From positions 124,001-188,000 of the forward strand of contig VGDM01000001.1 in the NCBI GenBank assembly GCA_016869715.1: DNA of 64,000 nucleotides, in the 5' to 3' direction. Below, piece by piece: positions 21,720 to 30,872 of this stretch. The notes under the pieces are model-generated. The model searched no databases. It worked only from the letters and a program-made list of their open reading frames with translations, and was not told the origin of the DNA. This DNA is from Alphaproteobacteria bacterium (lineage in GTDB: Bacteria > Pseudomonadota > Alphaproteobacteria > Acetobacterales > Acetobacteraceae). Each line of letters starts with the position of its first letter. Within the stretch, counting starts at the first letter, position 1. The position numbers and the translations under genes are program-made.

Positions 21720-22817
21720 TCAGCCGAGCAATCCACTCACCCAACGCACCACGCCAAGCTGTGCTAGGTCATTCCAAGTGGCGAAAATCATGAGGCCGAT
21801 CAGCAGGGCAAAGCCGGCCCGAAAGCCATATTCCCGCGCCTTCAGGGGTAGGGGCCGGCCCCGGATCGCCTCGGCGGCATAAAACAGCAAATGCCCACCA
21901 TCCAGCACTGGGATCGGGAACAGGTTGATCAGCGCCAGATTGACCGAAAGCAGGGCCGTGAAGGTGATGAAGGCCGAAAGCCCCATATGCGCGACCTGCC
22001 CTGACATTTGCGCAATGCGGACCGGCCCGCCCAGATCCTCAGCTCCGCGGCTGCCGGAGATCATCTGCCAAACACCCAGCAGCGTTTGCCCGGTGATGTC
22101 CAGAGTATGCGTCACACCCGCCCAGGCGGCGCTGAAGGGGTCAAGCCTTTCGAGTGGTCCGGCGGTAATGCCCAGCATGCCAAGCCCGTCAGAGGGCCGG
22201 GGCAGCGGGGTTGCGACAACCTTTATCTGCGCATCGCCCCGCGCCACCAGCATTTCAATGGCTTGGCCGGCGCGAGCCTGCACATAGCGCTGCAGCGCTT
22301 CAAACCGTTCAACCTTCTGCCCATCAATGGCGATGATCTGATCGCCCGGCGCCAGCCCCGCCCGCGCCGCCGCCGAGGCTTCCACCACATTGCCCACGCT
22401 CGGCACCGGCGAAGGCCGCCCCACCACGACGAACAGCGCCGCGAACAACAGCACCGCGAGCGCGAAATTGAAAAAAGGCCCGGCGGCCACCACCAGGGCG
22501 CGGTCGCCCACGGACTTTTCATGGAAGGTCTCACCGGGGCGGAAGCTGGCCGCCGGTTCTGGCGCCGCTTCGCCCAAATCCTCCATGCCATGCATTTTCA
22601 CATAGCCACCGAGCGGCAACCAGCCGATCCGCCATTCGCAGCCGCGCTTATCTACCCAGGTATAGATCGCGCGGCCAAAGCCCACGGAAAAACGTTCCAC
22701 ATGCACGCCGCGCCAGCGTGCCGCCAAATAATGGCCCAGCTCATGGATGAAAATCAGCACCCCCAGCACAACGACAAAGGCGGCGATGCTGCGGAAGGGT
22801 TCAGGCAGAATTTCCAA
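21720..22817 (-). CDS. rseP: RIP metalloprotease RseP
   Basis: Intramembrane site-2 zinc protease. The HELGH zinc motif is in the first membrane helix (residues 25-29). The PDZ domain is in the middle (AARAGLAPGDQIIAIDGQKV), and the second catalytic motif PVLDGGHLLFY is near residue 310. 365 residues with four membrane segments. The start is TTG at 22817, supported by AAGGAG eight bases upstream. Neighbours dxr and bamA are canonical. Confidence 0.95.
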   Translation of the reverse strand: MEILPEPFRSIAAFVVVLGVLIFIHELGHYLAARWRGVHVERFSVGFGRAIYTWVDKRGCEWRIGWLPLGGYVKMHGMEDLGEAAPEPAASFRPGETFHEKSVGDRALVVAAGPFFNFALAVLLFAALFVVVGRPSPVPSVGNVVEASAAARAGLAPGDQIIAIDGQKVERFEALQRYVQARAGQAIEMLVARGDAQIKVVATPLPRPSDGLGMLGITAGPLERLDPFSAAWAGVTHTLDITGQTLLGVWQMISGSRGAEDLGGPVRIAQMSGQVAHMGLSAFITFTALLSVNLALINLFPIPVLDGGHLLFYAAEAIRGRPLPLKAREYGFRAGFALLIGLMIFATWNDLAQLGVVRWVSGLLG

Positions 22818-22843
22818 GAGAAAGGCTCCTTAAACGGGCGCGA

Positions 22844-24034
22844 TCAAACAAGGGCGGCACGTTTGGCGGCGATCAGCCCCGCTTCGGACCGCGCGGCCGC
22901 ATCATGCGCCATAATGGCCGGCAGATCCGCGGCCTCTGGCGCACCAAGGCGTGAGAGCGTTTCGTCCACCACTGCCGCGATATCGAGAAAGCGGAGCCGT
23001 TTTTCAAGGAAGAGCCCGACAGCGATCTCATTCGCTGCATTCAGAATGGTGGGTGCGCCGCCGCCCGCGTAAAGCGCTTCCCGCGAAAGCCTGAGGGCCG
23101 GGAAGCGCACCGGGTCCGGCGCGAAGAATTCCAGCTTGCCGAGCGCAATGAGATCGAGCGGCGGGACGGAAGCCGTCATCCGCGCAGGCCAGGCGAGCGA
23201 GTGGGCAATCGGCGTGCGCATATCGGGCGTGCCAAGCTGCGCCAGCACCGACCCATCCGTGTATTGCACCAGCCCATGCACGGTGGATTGCGGATGGACC
23301 AAAACCTCGATCCGCGCTTCCGGCACCGGGAAAAGCCGCGCGGCTTCGATCAATTCCAGCCCCTTGTTGAACATGGTGGCGGAGTCGACGCTGATCTTGG
23401 CGCCCATGGACCAGACCGGGTGGCGCACCGCGACTTCCGGGGTCACGGCGGCCATCTCGGCCAGCGTCATGGTCCGGCAGGGCCCGCCCGAGGCAGTCAG
23501 GATAATTTTCGCAATCGCCGAAGGGTCGCGCATATCCAGCGCCTGGAAAATGGCGTTGTGTTCGCTATCGACCGGCAGGATGGTCGCCCCGCCGGCGCGG
23601 GCGGCCGCCAAAACGGGCTCCCCGGCGCAGACTAGGCTTTCCTTGTTGGCAATCGCCATGACGCCGCCGCGCGCCAGCGCGGCCAAGGTGGCAGGCAAGC
23701 CGGCCGCGCCCACAATGGCGGCCATGGTCCAATCGGCACGCAGCCCCGCCGCCGCTACCACGGCGTCCGGCCCTGCGGAGACCTCGGTTGCCATCCCGGC
23801 TAGGGCTTCCTTCAGGCGTTTGTATTGTGAGGCATCCGCCAGCACCGCATGGCGCGCCTTGAGCCGCCGTGCCTGGGCCGCCAAACCTTGCCAATCCCGC
23901 CCCGCCACTAGCGCCACAACGTCAAAGGAATCCTCAGCGGCCGCTTCCAGCAGAGAAACCGTGCTTTTGCCGACCGAACCCGTGCTGCCCAGCACGGTCA
24001 CGCGGCGCGGCCCCGGCTGCCGGTTCAATGCCAT
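22844..24034 (-). CDS. dxr: 1-deoxy-D-xylulose 5-phosphate reductoisomerase
   Basis: Second step of the MEP isoprenoid pathway (DXP to MEP, NADPH, Mn2+). NADPH-binding LGSTGSVGKSTVSLL is at the N-terminus. NKESLV, the metal and substrate motif PVDSEHNAIFQ, TASGGPCRT, and HPVWSMGAKISVDSATM with FNKGLELIEA follow. 396 residues, full length. It overlaps the cdsA end by 10 bases and feeds the undecaprenyl branch with uppS. Confidence 0.97.
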   Translation of the reverse strand: MALNRQPGPRRVTVLGSTGSVGKSTVSLLEAAAEDSFDVVALVAGRDWQGLAAQARRLKARHAVLADASQYKRLKEALAGMATEVSAGPDAVVAAAGLRADWTMAAIVGAAGLPATLAALARGGVMAIANKESLVCAGEPVLAAARAGGATILPVDSEHNAIFQALDMRDPSAIAKIILTASGGPCRTMTLAEMAAVTPEVAVRHPVWSMGAKISVDSATMFNKGLELIEAARLFPVPEARIEVLVHPQSTVHGLVQYTDGSVLAQLGTPDMRTPIAHSLAWPARMTASVPPLDLIALGKLEFFAPDPVRFPALRLSREALYAGGGAPTILNAANEIAVGLFLEKRLRFLDIAAVVDETLSRLGAPEAADLPAIMAHDAAARSEAGLIAAKRAALV

Positions 24035-24882
24035 AGGGGCATGCCCCGCCCGGCCAGCAAGGCAAGCGCGGTCGCCATGGGCGCTGCCGCCATCACCCCA
24101 TCCAGCCGATCAAACACGCCGCCATGGCCAGGGATCAGCGCGGAGCTATCCTTCACCCCGAACCGGCGCTTGATCGCGCTTTCCAGAAGATCACCTGCCT
24201 GAGACATCACCCCCAGGATGGCCGCGATTGCCGCCGCGCGTGAAGCCCCCCCGGGGGCGAGCAGCTCTGCCGTCCCCGCGCCGATCAGCGTCGCGGCCAG
24301 CAAGCCGCCCGCCGCACCGGACCAGGTCTTCCCCGGCGAGATGGCCGGCGCCAGCTTCAGGCCGCCCAAGGCCCGCCCGGCGATATAGGCCCCGGTATCC
24401 GATGCCCAAATGATCAGCACCATGAACAGCGTATTGAGCAGCCCGGCGTGATCCTCACCGCGCAGCAGCACCAGCGAAAACCCCGCAAGGCCAATGTAGA
24501 AAAGCCCCGCCGCTGGCCAGATATCGCCACGGCGTTGCAGCAAGAACAGGATCAGCGTCCCCGCAGCCAAAAGCCCAAGTGCGGCAAGCGGCGGCCCAAA
24601 GGCTGCCAACAGCATTACGCAAAGGCTGACGGCGGGCATGAGCACAGAGGGCCAGCGCCAGATGGAAAGGCCGCAAAACCGCGCCCATTCCCAGGTGAGC
24701 AGTACAACAGCAACGCCGACCAGCACATCCCAGAGCACCCCGCCGGACCAGATGCCAAATACCGCAATGGGGATCAGCACTGCCGCCGATGCACCCCGGA
24801 GGCCCAGATCGCGCCAGGGGCGCGGGGTGCTCACTTCCGGCTTGGATGATGTGGCTTTCGTCACGTCAGGCGCGCAGCCCAT
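24025..24882 (-). CDS. cdsA: Phosphatidate cytidylyltransferase CdsA
   Basis: Makes CDP-diacylglycerol from CTP and phosphatidic acid at the inner membrane, the precursor used by the pssA product at 59998. The polytopic protein carries the CDP-alcohol signature SAIKRRFGVKDSS followed by ALIPGHGGVFDRLD near its end. I chose the ATG at 24882 (17-base overlap with uppS); a GTG at 24864, just after the uppS stop, is an alternative that removes six residues. The frame extends further up inside uppS without coding character. Confidence 0.92.
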   Translation of the reverse strand: MGCAPDVTKATSSKPEVSTPRPWRDLGLRGASAAVLIPIAVFGIWSGGVLWDVLVGVAVVLLTWEWARFCGLSIWRWPSVLMPAVSLCVMLLAAFGPPLAALGLLAAGTLILFLLQRRGDIWPAAGLFYIGLAGFSLVLLRGEDHAGLLNTLFMVLIIWASDTGAYIAGRALGGLKLAPAISPGKTWSGAAGGLLAATLIGAGTAELLAPGGASRAAAIAAILGVMSQAGDLLESAIKRRFGVKDSSALIPGHGGVFDRLDGVMAAAPMATALALLAGRGMPLWH

Positions 24883-25609
24883 AGCGGCGTTCGCGCCGAT
24901 GAAATTCCGCCACCGCGCCTTGCAAATCCTCAGCGGCGAAATCTGGCCACAGCACATCGAGAAAAACGAATTCTGCATAAGCCGCCTGCCAAAGCAGGAA
25001 ATTCGACAACCGCTGTTCGCCCGAGGTGCGGATGATCAAATCCGGATCGGGCATGCCCGCCGTTTGCAGGAAGCCACCAAATTGCGCCTCGGTCAGGGTT
25101 TCGGGATCGAGCGTGCCCGCCCGCGCCGCCCGCGCCACGGCCTTGGTCGCCGTCAAAATCTCATCCCGCGCGCCATAGGACAGCGCCATCACCAGATTCA
25201 GCCTTGAGCCGCCTGCTGTCGCCTTCTCCGCATCCGCCACCATGGCCGATAGATCAGCGCCAAAGCGGCTGTGATCGCCAATCACATGGAGCTTCACACC
25301 ATCACGCACCAACCCGGCCACTTCATTGCGCAAATAAAGCCGGAGCAAGCCCGATAGGGCGGAAACCTCCTCCATCGGGCGGCGCCAATTCTCACTGGAG
25401 AAGGCGAAAAGCGTGAGCCAGCCAATGCCTGCATCAGCCGCTGCCTGCACCGCGCGCCGCGCCGCTTCGGCCCCGGCGCGATGGCCCAGCGCAACCGGCA
25501 CGCCGCGCCCCTCTGCCCAGCGGCGATTGCCATCCATGATGATCGCCACATGTGCGGGCGGGGCCTGAGGCGCGCCCGTGGCAAGACGGGGATCGCTGGC
25601 CGCGCTCAT
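24866..25609 (-). CDS. uppS: Isoprenyl transferase (undecaprenyl diphosphate synthase)
   Basis: cis-Prenyltransferase that makes the C55 lipid carrier for peptidoglycan and O-antigen. The family signature HVAIIMDGNRRWAEGRG with the catalytic Asp is near residue 20. TLFAFSSENWRRP and the C-terminal DLIIRTSGEQRLSNFLLWQ follow. I chose the ATG at 25609 because AAGGA lies nine bases upstream; a TTG three codons earlier has no better support. Confidence 0.95.
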   Translation of the reverse strand: MSAASDPRLATGAPQAPPAHVAIIMDGNRRWAEGRGVPVALGHRAGAEAARRAVQAAADAGIGWLTLFAFSSENWRRPMEEVSALSGLLRLYLRNEVAGLVRDGVKLHVIGDHSRFGADLSAMVADAEKATAGGSRLNLVMALSYGARDEILTATKAVARAARAGTLDPETLTEAQFGGFLQTAGMPDPDLIIRTSGEQRLSNFLLWQAAYAEFVFLDVLWPDFAAEDLQGAVAEFHRRERRYGLRA

Positions 25610-25687
25610 GCGCTGCAATCCTTCGCGCGATCAGGCCCCATCCGGTTCCGCAAGCGCTCTCTCCGTCCCTGTTCCGGCAAGCGGCCT

Positions 25688-26254
25688 TCAGACCGTCCGG
25701 ATATCCTTATCCTTGTCCACCAAGGCCGCGTCTATCTGCTTGACGAATTGGTCAGTCAGCTTCTGCACTTCCTCCTCGGCGCGCTTCACCTCATCTTCAC
25801 CGAGTTCGGATTTCTTGCCCGCGGCCTTGATCTGTTCCATGCCATCGCGCCTGACACCGCGCACGGCAACGCGCGCCTGTTCCGCGTAACGCGCGGCGGC
25901 CTTGGCCAATTCATTGCGGCGTTCGGTGGTAAGCGGCGGCAGCGGCACGCGGATCACCTGGCCTTCCGCCTGTGGATTAAGGCCAAGATTGGCTTCCCGA
26001 ATGGCGCTTTCCACGGCCTTGGCCAGCGCCTTATCCCAGACCTGAACGGCGAGCAGCCCCGGCCCCGCCACCGAGATATTCGCCACCTGATTGAGCGGCG
26101 TGACACTACCATAGGCTTCAACGCGCACCGGTTCCAGAAGCGCGGGGCTGGCCCGGCCCGTGCGCAGGCCGGAAAATTCCTTCTTCAAGGTCTCTATCGC
26201 GCCTTCCATCCGGCGCGTCAGATCCTGTTTCAGGGCTTTTACGTCAGTCGGCAT
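25688..26254 (-). CDS. frr: Ribosome recycling factor
   Basis: Splits post-termination ribosomes together with EF-G. The 188-residue protein has the two-domain RRF pattern: LRTGRASPALLEPVRVEAYG, PLNQVANISV, and the helical RRNELAKAAARYAEQARVAVRGVRRD. It lies 18 bases after pyrH in the conserved pyrH-frr-uppS order. Confidence 0.97.
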   Translation of the reverse strand: MPTDVKALKQDLTRRMEGAIETLKKEFSGLRTGRASPALLEPVRVEAYGSVTPLNQVANISVAGPGLLAVQVWDKALAKAVESAIREANLGLNPQAEGQVIRVPLPPLTTERRNELAKAAARYAEQARVAVRGVRRDGMEQIKAAGKKSELGEDEVKRAEEEVQKLTDQFVKQIDAALVDKDKDIRTV

Positions 26255-26272
26255 GATGCCCTTCCCCCGGTT

Positions 26273-27001
26273 TTATGGCGCGTGTTCCACCACGGTGGTA
26301 AATTTCCCTTCGCCCTTCATGACGGCGGTGAAGGCGCCTGGTTCATGGATATTGAAGACGATGATGGGCAGCTTGTTTTCGCGCGCAAGGCTGATTGCCG
26401 CCGCATCCATCACCGCCAGATCGCGCGCCAGCATATCAAGATAGGTCAGCGTCGTGTAGCGTTCCGCATTGGGCTTCTTGCGCGGATCGGCGGAATAGAC
26501 GCCATCCACCTGAGTGCCCTTGAACAGCGCATCGCAGGACATCTCGGCCGCGCGCAAGGCCGCTGCGGTATCGGTGGTGAAAAACGGATTGCCCGTACCG
26601 GCGGCGAAAATCACCACGCGGCCCTTTTCCATGTGGCGTTCCGCGCGGCGACGGATGAAAGGCTCACAAAGGCTCGCCATCGGGATCGCGCTTTGCACGC
26701 GCGTCTGCACGCCAATCTTCTCAAGTGCGTTTTGCATGGCAAGCGCATTCATCACGGTGGCCAGCATGCCGATGCTATCCGCCTGGGCGCGGTCCATTCC
26801 CGATGCCGCACCGGAAATACCGCGAAAGATATTGCCGCCCCCAATCACCAGACAGACCTGCACACCGAGATCCACCACGCCCCGCACATCTTCCGCGATG
26901 CGTCGGCAGGTGCCGTTATCAAGGCCGTAATCCCGATCCCCCATCAGGGCCTCACCGGAGACCTTGAGCATGACGCGCTTAAAGGCCGGGTTCTGGCTCA
27001 T
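26273..27001 (-). CDS. pyrH: UMP kinase PyrH
   Basis: Phosphorylates UMP to UDP. Amino-acid-kinase fold with the N-terminal [13 protein letters not shown], the [10 protein letters not shown] loop, [19 protein letters not shown], and [18 protein letters not shown]. 242 residues. In most proteobacteria pyrH directly follows tsf; here 1.9 kb of decayed genes and palindromes lie between tsf and pyrH, so pyrH presumably needs a promoter within 27002-28890. Confidence 0.97.
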   Translation of the reverse strand: MSQNPAFKRVMLKVSGEALMGDRDYGLDNGTCRRIAEDVRGVVDLGVQVCLVIGGGNIFRGISGAASGMDRAQADSIGMLATVMNALAMQNALEKIGVQTRVQSAIPMASLCEPFIRRRAERHMEKGRVVIFAAGTGNPFFTTDTAAALRAAEMSCDALFKGTQVDGVYSADPRKKPNAERYTTLTYLDMLARDLAVMDAAAISLARENKLPIIVFNIHEPGAFTAVMKGEGKFTTVVEHAP

Positions 27002-27098
27002 GGGGGCTTTGTCTCGACTCGGGTTCAGATTGCGGACGCCACCATAAAGTCATGCCCGCGAAGGCGGCAATAAGGCAGACCCAGACCCCATAAATCAT
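26979..27098 (-). CDS. Possible 39-residue membrane protein upstream of pyrH
   Basis: A short open frame begins [20 protein letters not shown], one hydrophobic segment, followed by a charged tail. It overlaps the first 23 bases of pyrH. No ribosome binding site is apparent, and there is no homology argument. It is listed only because the hydrophobic N-terminus is protein-like; it may equally be chance. Confidence 0.2.
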   Translation of the reverse strand: MIYGVWVCLIAAFAGMTLWWRPQSEPESRQSPHEPEPGL

Positions 27099-27165
27099 TT
27101 TCGCACGCGGCGGAGCCGTCTGGCGAGCATGGTATTGCGCATAACGGCGATGCCTTGGCGGCGCC

Positions 27166-28167
27166 CTATTCCCTATGCTGCGCTTCCGTCATCGCCCGGC
27201 GCAGCATGGCGAGGCTCTTTAAGGAGCCAAGCTGCCGCATCCCCGCCTCAACAAGCCTGCGCTGAGCGGCAATGCGGCTTGCCAGATCGGCTTCGCCGCC
27301 GGCAAAGGGAAGCTGACCGGTATTGCGCAATCGTTCGGCGAAGGCTTCCTCGGCCACCACAGCGCGGGCGGCTTCCGCCAGTACCGCGCGGATGGCTTCA
27401 GGCTGACGGGCATCCCGGAAAACACCGACAAAACCTTCGAAAACATGCTCCAGGAAGCCCTGCTCAACTGCGGTCGAAACCTCTGGCGCGGCGGGCTAAC
27501 GGGTGGCGCTGGTCACGGCCAGCAATTTGACGCGCCCGGCGCGCGCTTGCGGCAAGGCCGTGGCCAAGGGCATCGCCGCAATCTGGATGCGGTTCGTTGC
27601 CAAGTCATTCGGCATTTCGGGCACCGAGCGATACTGCGCCCGCACCAATTCAAGGCGCTGCTCAGCTGCGAAGGCCGCGAAGTTGATGTTGATACCGCCC
27701 GGTGATCAGGCCCAAGCAAAGCTGCCAGGCTGCGCCCGCGCCAATGCTACGGCGCTGCTCAGGTCATTGGCGCCAAAACCGGGCATGGCGGCGATAGCGA
27801 TGTGGTCAATGGCCACGGTGGAAATCGGCGCGAATCGCTCGGGCCGATAGGGCAGGTTCGGAATGGTGGAGGGAATGACCGTAAGATGGCCCGAAAAGGA
27901 GCAAAACACCTTGTGATCATCATTGATCCCTAGAAAGGCCATGGCGGCGATCCCGCCATCCCCGCCGGGCCGGTTTTCCACCGGCACAGGCTGGCCCCAA
28001 CGGCGTGCGAGCGCATCGGCGAAAAGCCGAAGCGTCGTCTCGGCCCCTAATCCGGCGGCGAAGGGGGAAATGACGCGTACCGGACGGTTCGGGAATGCCT
28101 GAGCCTGTGCGCGGAGCGGGAGCGCGAGGGCGCCAAGCATCGGCAGGGCGCGACGGGATAGTTTCAT
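27166..28167 (-). pseudogene. Bug/TctC-type solute receptor, two in-frame stops
   Basis: The reading frame encodes a full-length Bug-family periplasmic receptor. A signal peptide (ALPMLGALALPLRAQAQ) leads into FPNRPVRVISPFAAG and PVPVENRPGGDGGIAAMA. After the first stop the frame continues with SPGGINI, LVRAQYRSVPEMPNDLATN and RAGRVKLLAVTSATR. After the second stop it continues with PEVSTAVEQGF and AERLRNTGQLPFAGGE. The stops are TGA at 27706-27708 and TAG at 27496-27498. All three segments are in the same frame with no frameshift, so two point mutations explain the damage. It overlaps the broken MarR gene by four bases and lies inside the otherwise conserved rpsB-tsf-pyrH cluster. The region has no TctA or TctB partner. 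Confidence 0.85.
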
Positions 28168-28682
28168 GACACGGCTTCCTTTCGCTGGAGGGTTGCGATG
28201 CGGCGCATCCGGCGCCCAGCGCCGGGCGAAATCAGCGTGGCGTGGTGCTGCACCGCCCGATGCAACAGCGCGAGCAGTGTCCTCGCCTCATCCTCGGTCA
28301 GGGCTTCGATGGCGCGGCAATTGGCGGCGAGCATCCGCGGACGAAGCCGCCGGCGCAGCGCCATCCCTTCAGGCGTGAGGCGCAGGACACGGGCGCGTCG
28401 GTCTTCCTGATCCACGTCCCGTGACAGCAGGCCGCGCTTTTCCAAGCGCTCGACCACGATGCCGATGGTATTGCGGTCAACACCAATCGCTTCGCCGAGG
28501 CGCCTTTGATCCAGTTCTGGTTCCTCATCGAGCGGGGCAAGGGCCGCGTATTCGGGCGAGACAAGCCCTTCTGTCGCTTGGGCTTCCGCCGCAAGAAACT
28601 GACAAAGCTGATGAAAGAGCCGGCCGAGATGGGCTGGTCCCCGGTGATAGGGCGCGACGTTGGTGCCATTTCAGTTTGCCAT
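28164..28682 (-). pseudogene. MarR-family regulator with a stop at codon 4
   Basis: Reading from ATG 28682 gives Met-Ala-Asn, then TGA (28671-28673). In the same frame an intact MarR protein follows: NVAPYHRGPAHLGRLFHQL, the DNA-binding part LDQRRLGEAIGVDRNTIGIV, and the wing RDVDQEDRRARVLRLTPEG. Between the TGA and a GTG at 28457 there is no ATG, GTG or TTG, so only a fragment lacking the N-terminal dimerisation helix and part of the HTH could be made. Its stop overlaps the Bug pseudogene start, so they were probably one regulator-receptor operon. Confidence 0.8.
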
Positions 28683-28780
28683 ATTGATCATGATGATGAT
28701 CATCATTCCAATGATCAATGGAAAGATAATAGCGCCACTTTCAAACGGCGGAAAAATTTCTCCGGTAATTCATGGAGTTA

Positions 28781-28818
28781 GAGCGGTTCCCGTGCACAAC
28801 GCTGCACGGGAACCGCTC
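28781..28818. repeat. Perfect 16-bp inverted repeat
   Basis: Arms 28781-28796 and 28803-28818 are exactly complementary with a 6-base loop. No T-tract follows on either strand, so it is not a classical terminator. It abuts a copy of the dispersed palindromic repeat, between the MarR pseudogene and tsf. Confidence 0.75.
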
Positions 28819-28824
28819 TCAACC

Positions 28825-28880
28825 GTTGTTTGGGCGCATTTTCCGGAGCACCAAGTAAACCCACCTGGTTGGAAAAAAGA
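28825..28880 (+). repeat. Dispersed palindromic repeat, diverged copy
   Basis: It opens with GTTGTTTGGGCGCATTTTCC, matching the copy at 63685, and keeps an inner ACCAAG...CTGGTTGG palindrome, but the right end has drifted. It lies downstream of tsf. Confidence 0.6.
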
Positions 28881-28891
28881 CTCTAGCCAGA

Positions 28892-29830
28892 TCAGGCCTT
28901 GCCGGCAGCGGCGGCCACTTCAGCGGCGAAATCGCCCTGCTGCTTTTCAATGCCTTCGCCCAGATGGAAGCGGGCAAAGCCGGCCAGCTTCACGCCCGCC
29001 TTCTTCACCACTTCCTTCACGCGGCTTTCGCCATCATGCACCCACACCTGCTCCAGCAGCACCACTTCTTCGTAGTATTTGCGGATGCGGCCTTCGACCA
29101 TTTTTTCAATGATCGCCTCGGGCTTGCCGGAAGCGCGCGCCTGATCGGCGAGCACATCGCGTTCACGCGCAAGGGAGGATGGATCAATGGCGGAAGTATC
29201 CATTGCCTCGGGGCGCGTGGCGGCGACATGCATGCCGATCTGCCGACCAAGCGTTTCCATGACCGACTGTTCGGAAGCACCGTCAAGCGCCACCAGCACG
29301 CCAATCTTGCCAAGCCCAGGCTTCACGGCGGAATGCATGTAAGTCGCAACCGTGCCTTCCGCGACCTGAAACCGCTTGGCGCGGCGGATAGACATATTCT
29401 CGCCAATCGTCGCGATCAGGCTGGTGAGCTGATCCGCCACCGTCTTGCGCACCTTGGTTTCTTCCACCAGACCAACCGCACCCGGCCAGGTGGCGTTCTT
29501 CAGCGCTTCGATATCGTCGCCGACCGTCAACACCAATTCAGCCACCGTTTCCACGAAATGCTGGAAGGTTTCATTGCGCGCGACGAAGTCCGTTTCGGCA
29601 TTCACTTCCACCATGGCAGCGACACCAGGGGCCGAGGCAACGCCCACCAGCCCTTCCGCCGCAATACGGCCGGATTTCTTGGCAGCCGCCGAAAGGCCCT
29701 TCTTGCGTAGCCAATCAATGGCGGCTTCCATATCTCCACCATTTTCAACCAACGCCTTTTTGCAATCCATCATGCCTGCGCCGGTGCGTTCACGCAGGTC
29801 GCGCACCATGCCCGCTGTAATTTCAGCCAT
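28892..29830 (-). CDS. tsf: Elongation factor Ts
   Basis: Nucleotide exchange factor for EF-Tu. The N-terminal UBA-like domain has [21 protein letters not shown]. The core has [17 protein letters not shown] and the C-terminal helices end near the residue-312 stop. It follows rpsB with a hairpin terminator/attenuator between them. Confidence 0.97.
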   Translation of the reverse strand: MAEITAGMVRDLRERTGAGMMDCKKALVENGGDMEAAIDWLRKKGLSAAAKKSGRIAAEGLVGVASAPGVAAMVEVNAETDFVARNETFQHFVETVAELVLTVGDDIEALKNATWPGAVGLVEETKVRKTVADQLTSLIATIGENMSIRRAKRFQVAEGTVATYMHSAVKPGLGKIGVLVALDGASEQSVMETLGRQIGMHVAATRPEAMDTSAIDPSSLARERDVLADQARASGKPEAIIEKMVEGRIRKYYEEVVLLEQVWVHDGESRVKEVVKKAGVKLAGFARFHLGEGIEKQQGDFAAEVAAAAGKA

Positions 29831-29857
29831 TGTTCATCCCCATTTGCTGGATGAGTG

Positions 29858-29885
29858 AAAAAAAGGGGCCACCCAAAGGCGGCCC
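29858..29885 (-). terminator. Terminator/attenuator between rpsB and tsf
   Basis: On the minus strand an 8-bp stem (one G-U pair) with a 4-base loop, built from 29878-29885 and 29866-29873, is followed by seven T (29858-29864). It starts nine bases after the rpsB stop, so it probably reduces tsf transcription relative to rpsB. Confidence 0.75.
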
Positions 29886-29893
29886 GAGAAGGA

Positions 29894-30700
29894 TCAGGCC
29901 TGGGCCGGCGCCTCAGCGCCTTCAACCGGCGCCGCGACTTCTGCCGCGACTTCCGGCAGGGCTTCTTCTGGCAATTCCTCAACCGCGCCGATGTCGACGC
30001 CGGAAGCCTGCATTTCTGCCGAAATGCCATCCAGCACCGCGCCCGCGATCATGTCGCAGTAGAGCGTGATTGCGCGGATCGCGTCATCATTGCCGGGGAT
30101 CGGGAAGGTCACGCCCGCCGGATCGGCATTGGAATCAACCACAGCAATCACCGGAATGCCAAGCTTATTGGCTTCCTCAATCGCGAGCTTTTCCTTGATG
30201 GTGTCGATGACAAAGATGATGTCGGGCAGGCCGCCCATTTCCTTGATGCCACCCAAAGCGCGGTCGAGCTTTTCCTTCTCGCGGGAGAGCATCAGCACTT
30301 CCTTCTTGGTCAGACCCGCCGTGTCGCCCGACAGGCGCTCATCCATCTGGCGCAGGCGCTTGATGGAACCGGTGATGGTCTTCCAATTCGTGAGCATGCC
30401 GCCAAGCCAGCGATGGTTCACGTAATACTGGCCGCAACGCGTGGCGGCTTCCGCCACGTAATCAGCCGCCGCCTTCTTGGTGCCAACGAACAGCACGCGC
30501 CCGCCGCCCGCGACGGTATCGCGCACCGCACGCAGCGCACGGTCCATCATCGGCACGGTCTGCTGCAAATCGAGGATATGCACCTGGTTGCGCACGCCGA
30601 AAATGAAGGGCGCCATGCGGGGATTCCAGCGGCGCGTATGGTGGCCAAAATGCACCCCAGCTTCGAGCAGGGCACGCAGAGAAATGATGGGCATCGCCAT
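29894..30700 (-). CDS. rpsB: 30S ribosomal protein S2
   Basis: Structural protein of the small subunit. It begins [21 protein letters not shown]. Family motifs are [51 protein letters not shown] and [10 protein letters not shown]. The C-terminal tail is acidic and Ala-rich. GGAGA lies eight bases before the ATG at 30700. A structured leader precedes it. Confidence 0.97.
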   Translation of the reverse strand: MAMPIISLRALLEAGVHFGHHTRRWNPRMAPFIFGVRNQVHILDLQQTVPMMDRALRAVRDTVAGGGRVLFVGTKKAAADYVAEAATRCGQYYVNHRWLGGMLTNWKTITGSIKRLRQMDERLSGDTAGLTKKEVLMLSREKEKLDRALGGIKEMGGLPDIIFVIDTIKEKLAIEEANKLGIPVIAVVDSNADPAGVTFPIPGNDDAIRAITLYCDMIAGAVLDGISAEMQASGVDIGAVEELPEEALPEVAAEVAAPVEGAEAPAQA

Positions 30701-30720
30701 GAGCGATCTCCTTCCATGGT

Positions 30721-30769
30721 GGTCCGGTTGAGCCTCTGCGGCGCCTTCCCCGGTGAAGGGGACCGGACC
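30721..30769 (-). promoter_or_regulatory. Structured leader upstream of rpsB
   Basis: An 8-bp inverted repeat (30721-30728 with 30762-30769) encloses a second small hairpin (30744-30748 with 30755-30759), ending about 20 bases before the rpsB start codon. S2 leaders that bind S2 for autoregulation are known in several proteobacteria. The assignment here rests on structure and position only. Confidence 0.4.
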
Positions 30770-30872
30770 CTGCCTGATCAGGAAGGGTGCGCCGCGTGCG
30801 GATTACCCCCAGGCACGGCCCAGGGGCGGCGTCTGTCTGGCGGAAATAGTGCTTCAGGGCAAGGGGGCGGCG

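Noticed and set aside
25481-27073. 530-codon plus-strand open frame across uppS, frr and pyrH
   Set aside because: Antisense to three well-defined genes; high GC produces such stop-free frames.
27706-27708. TGA considered as a selenocysteine codon
   Set aside because: Bug receptors have no Cys or Sec at this site, and a TAG follows later in the same frame.
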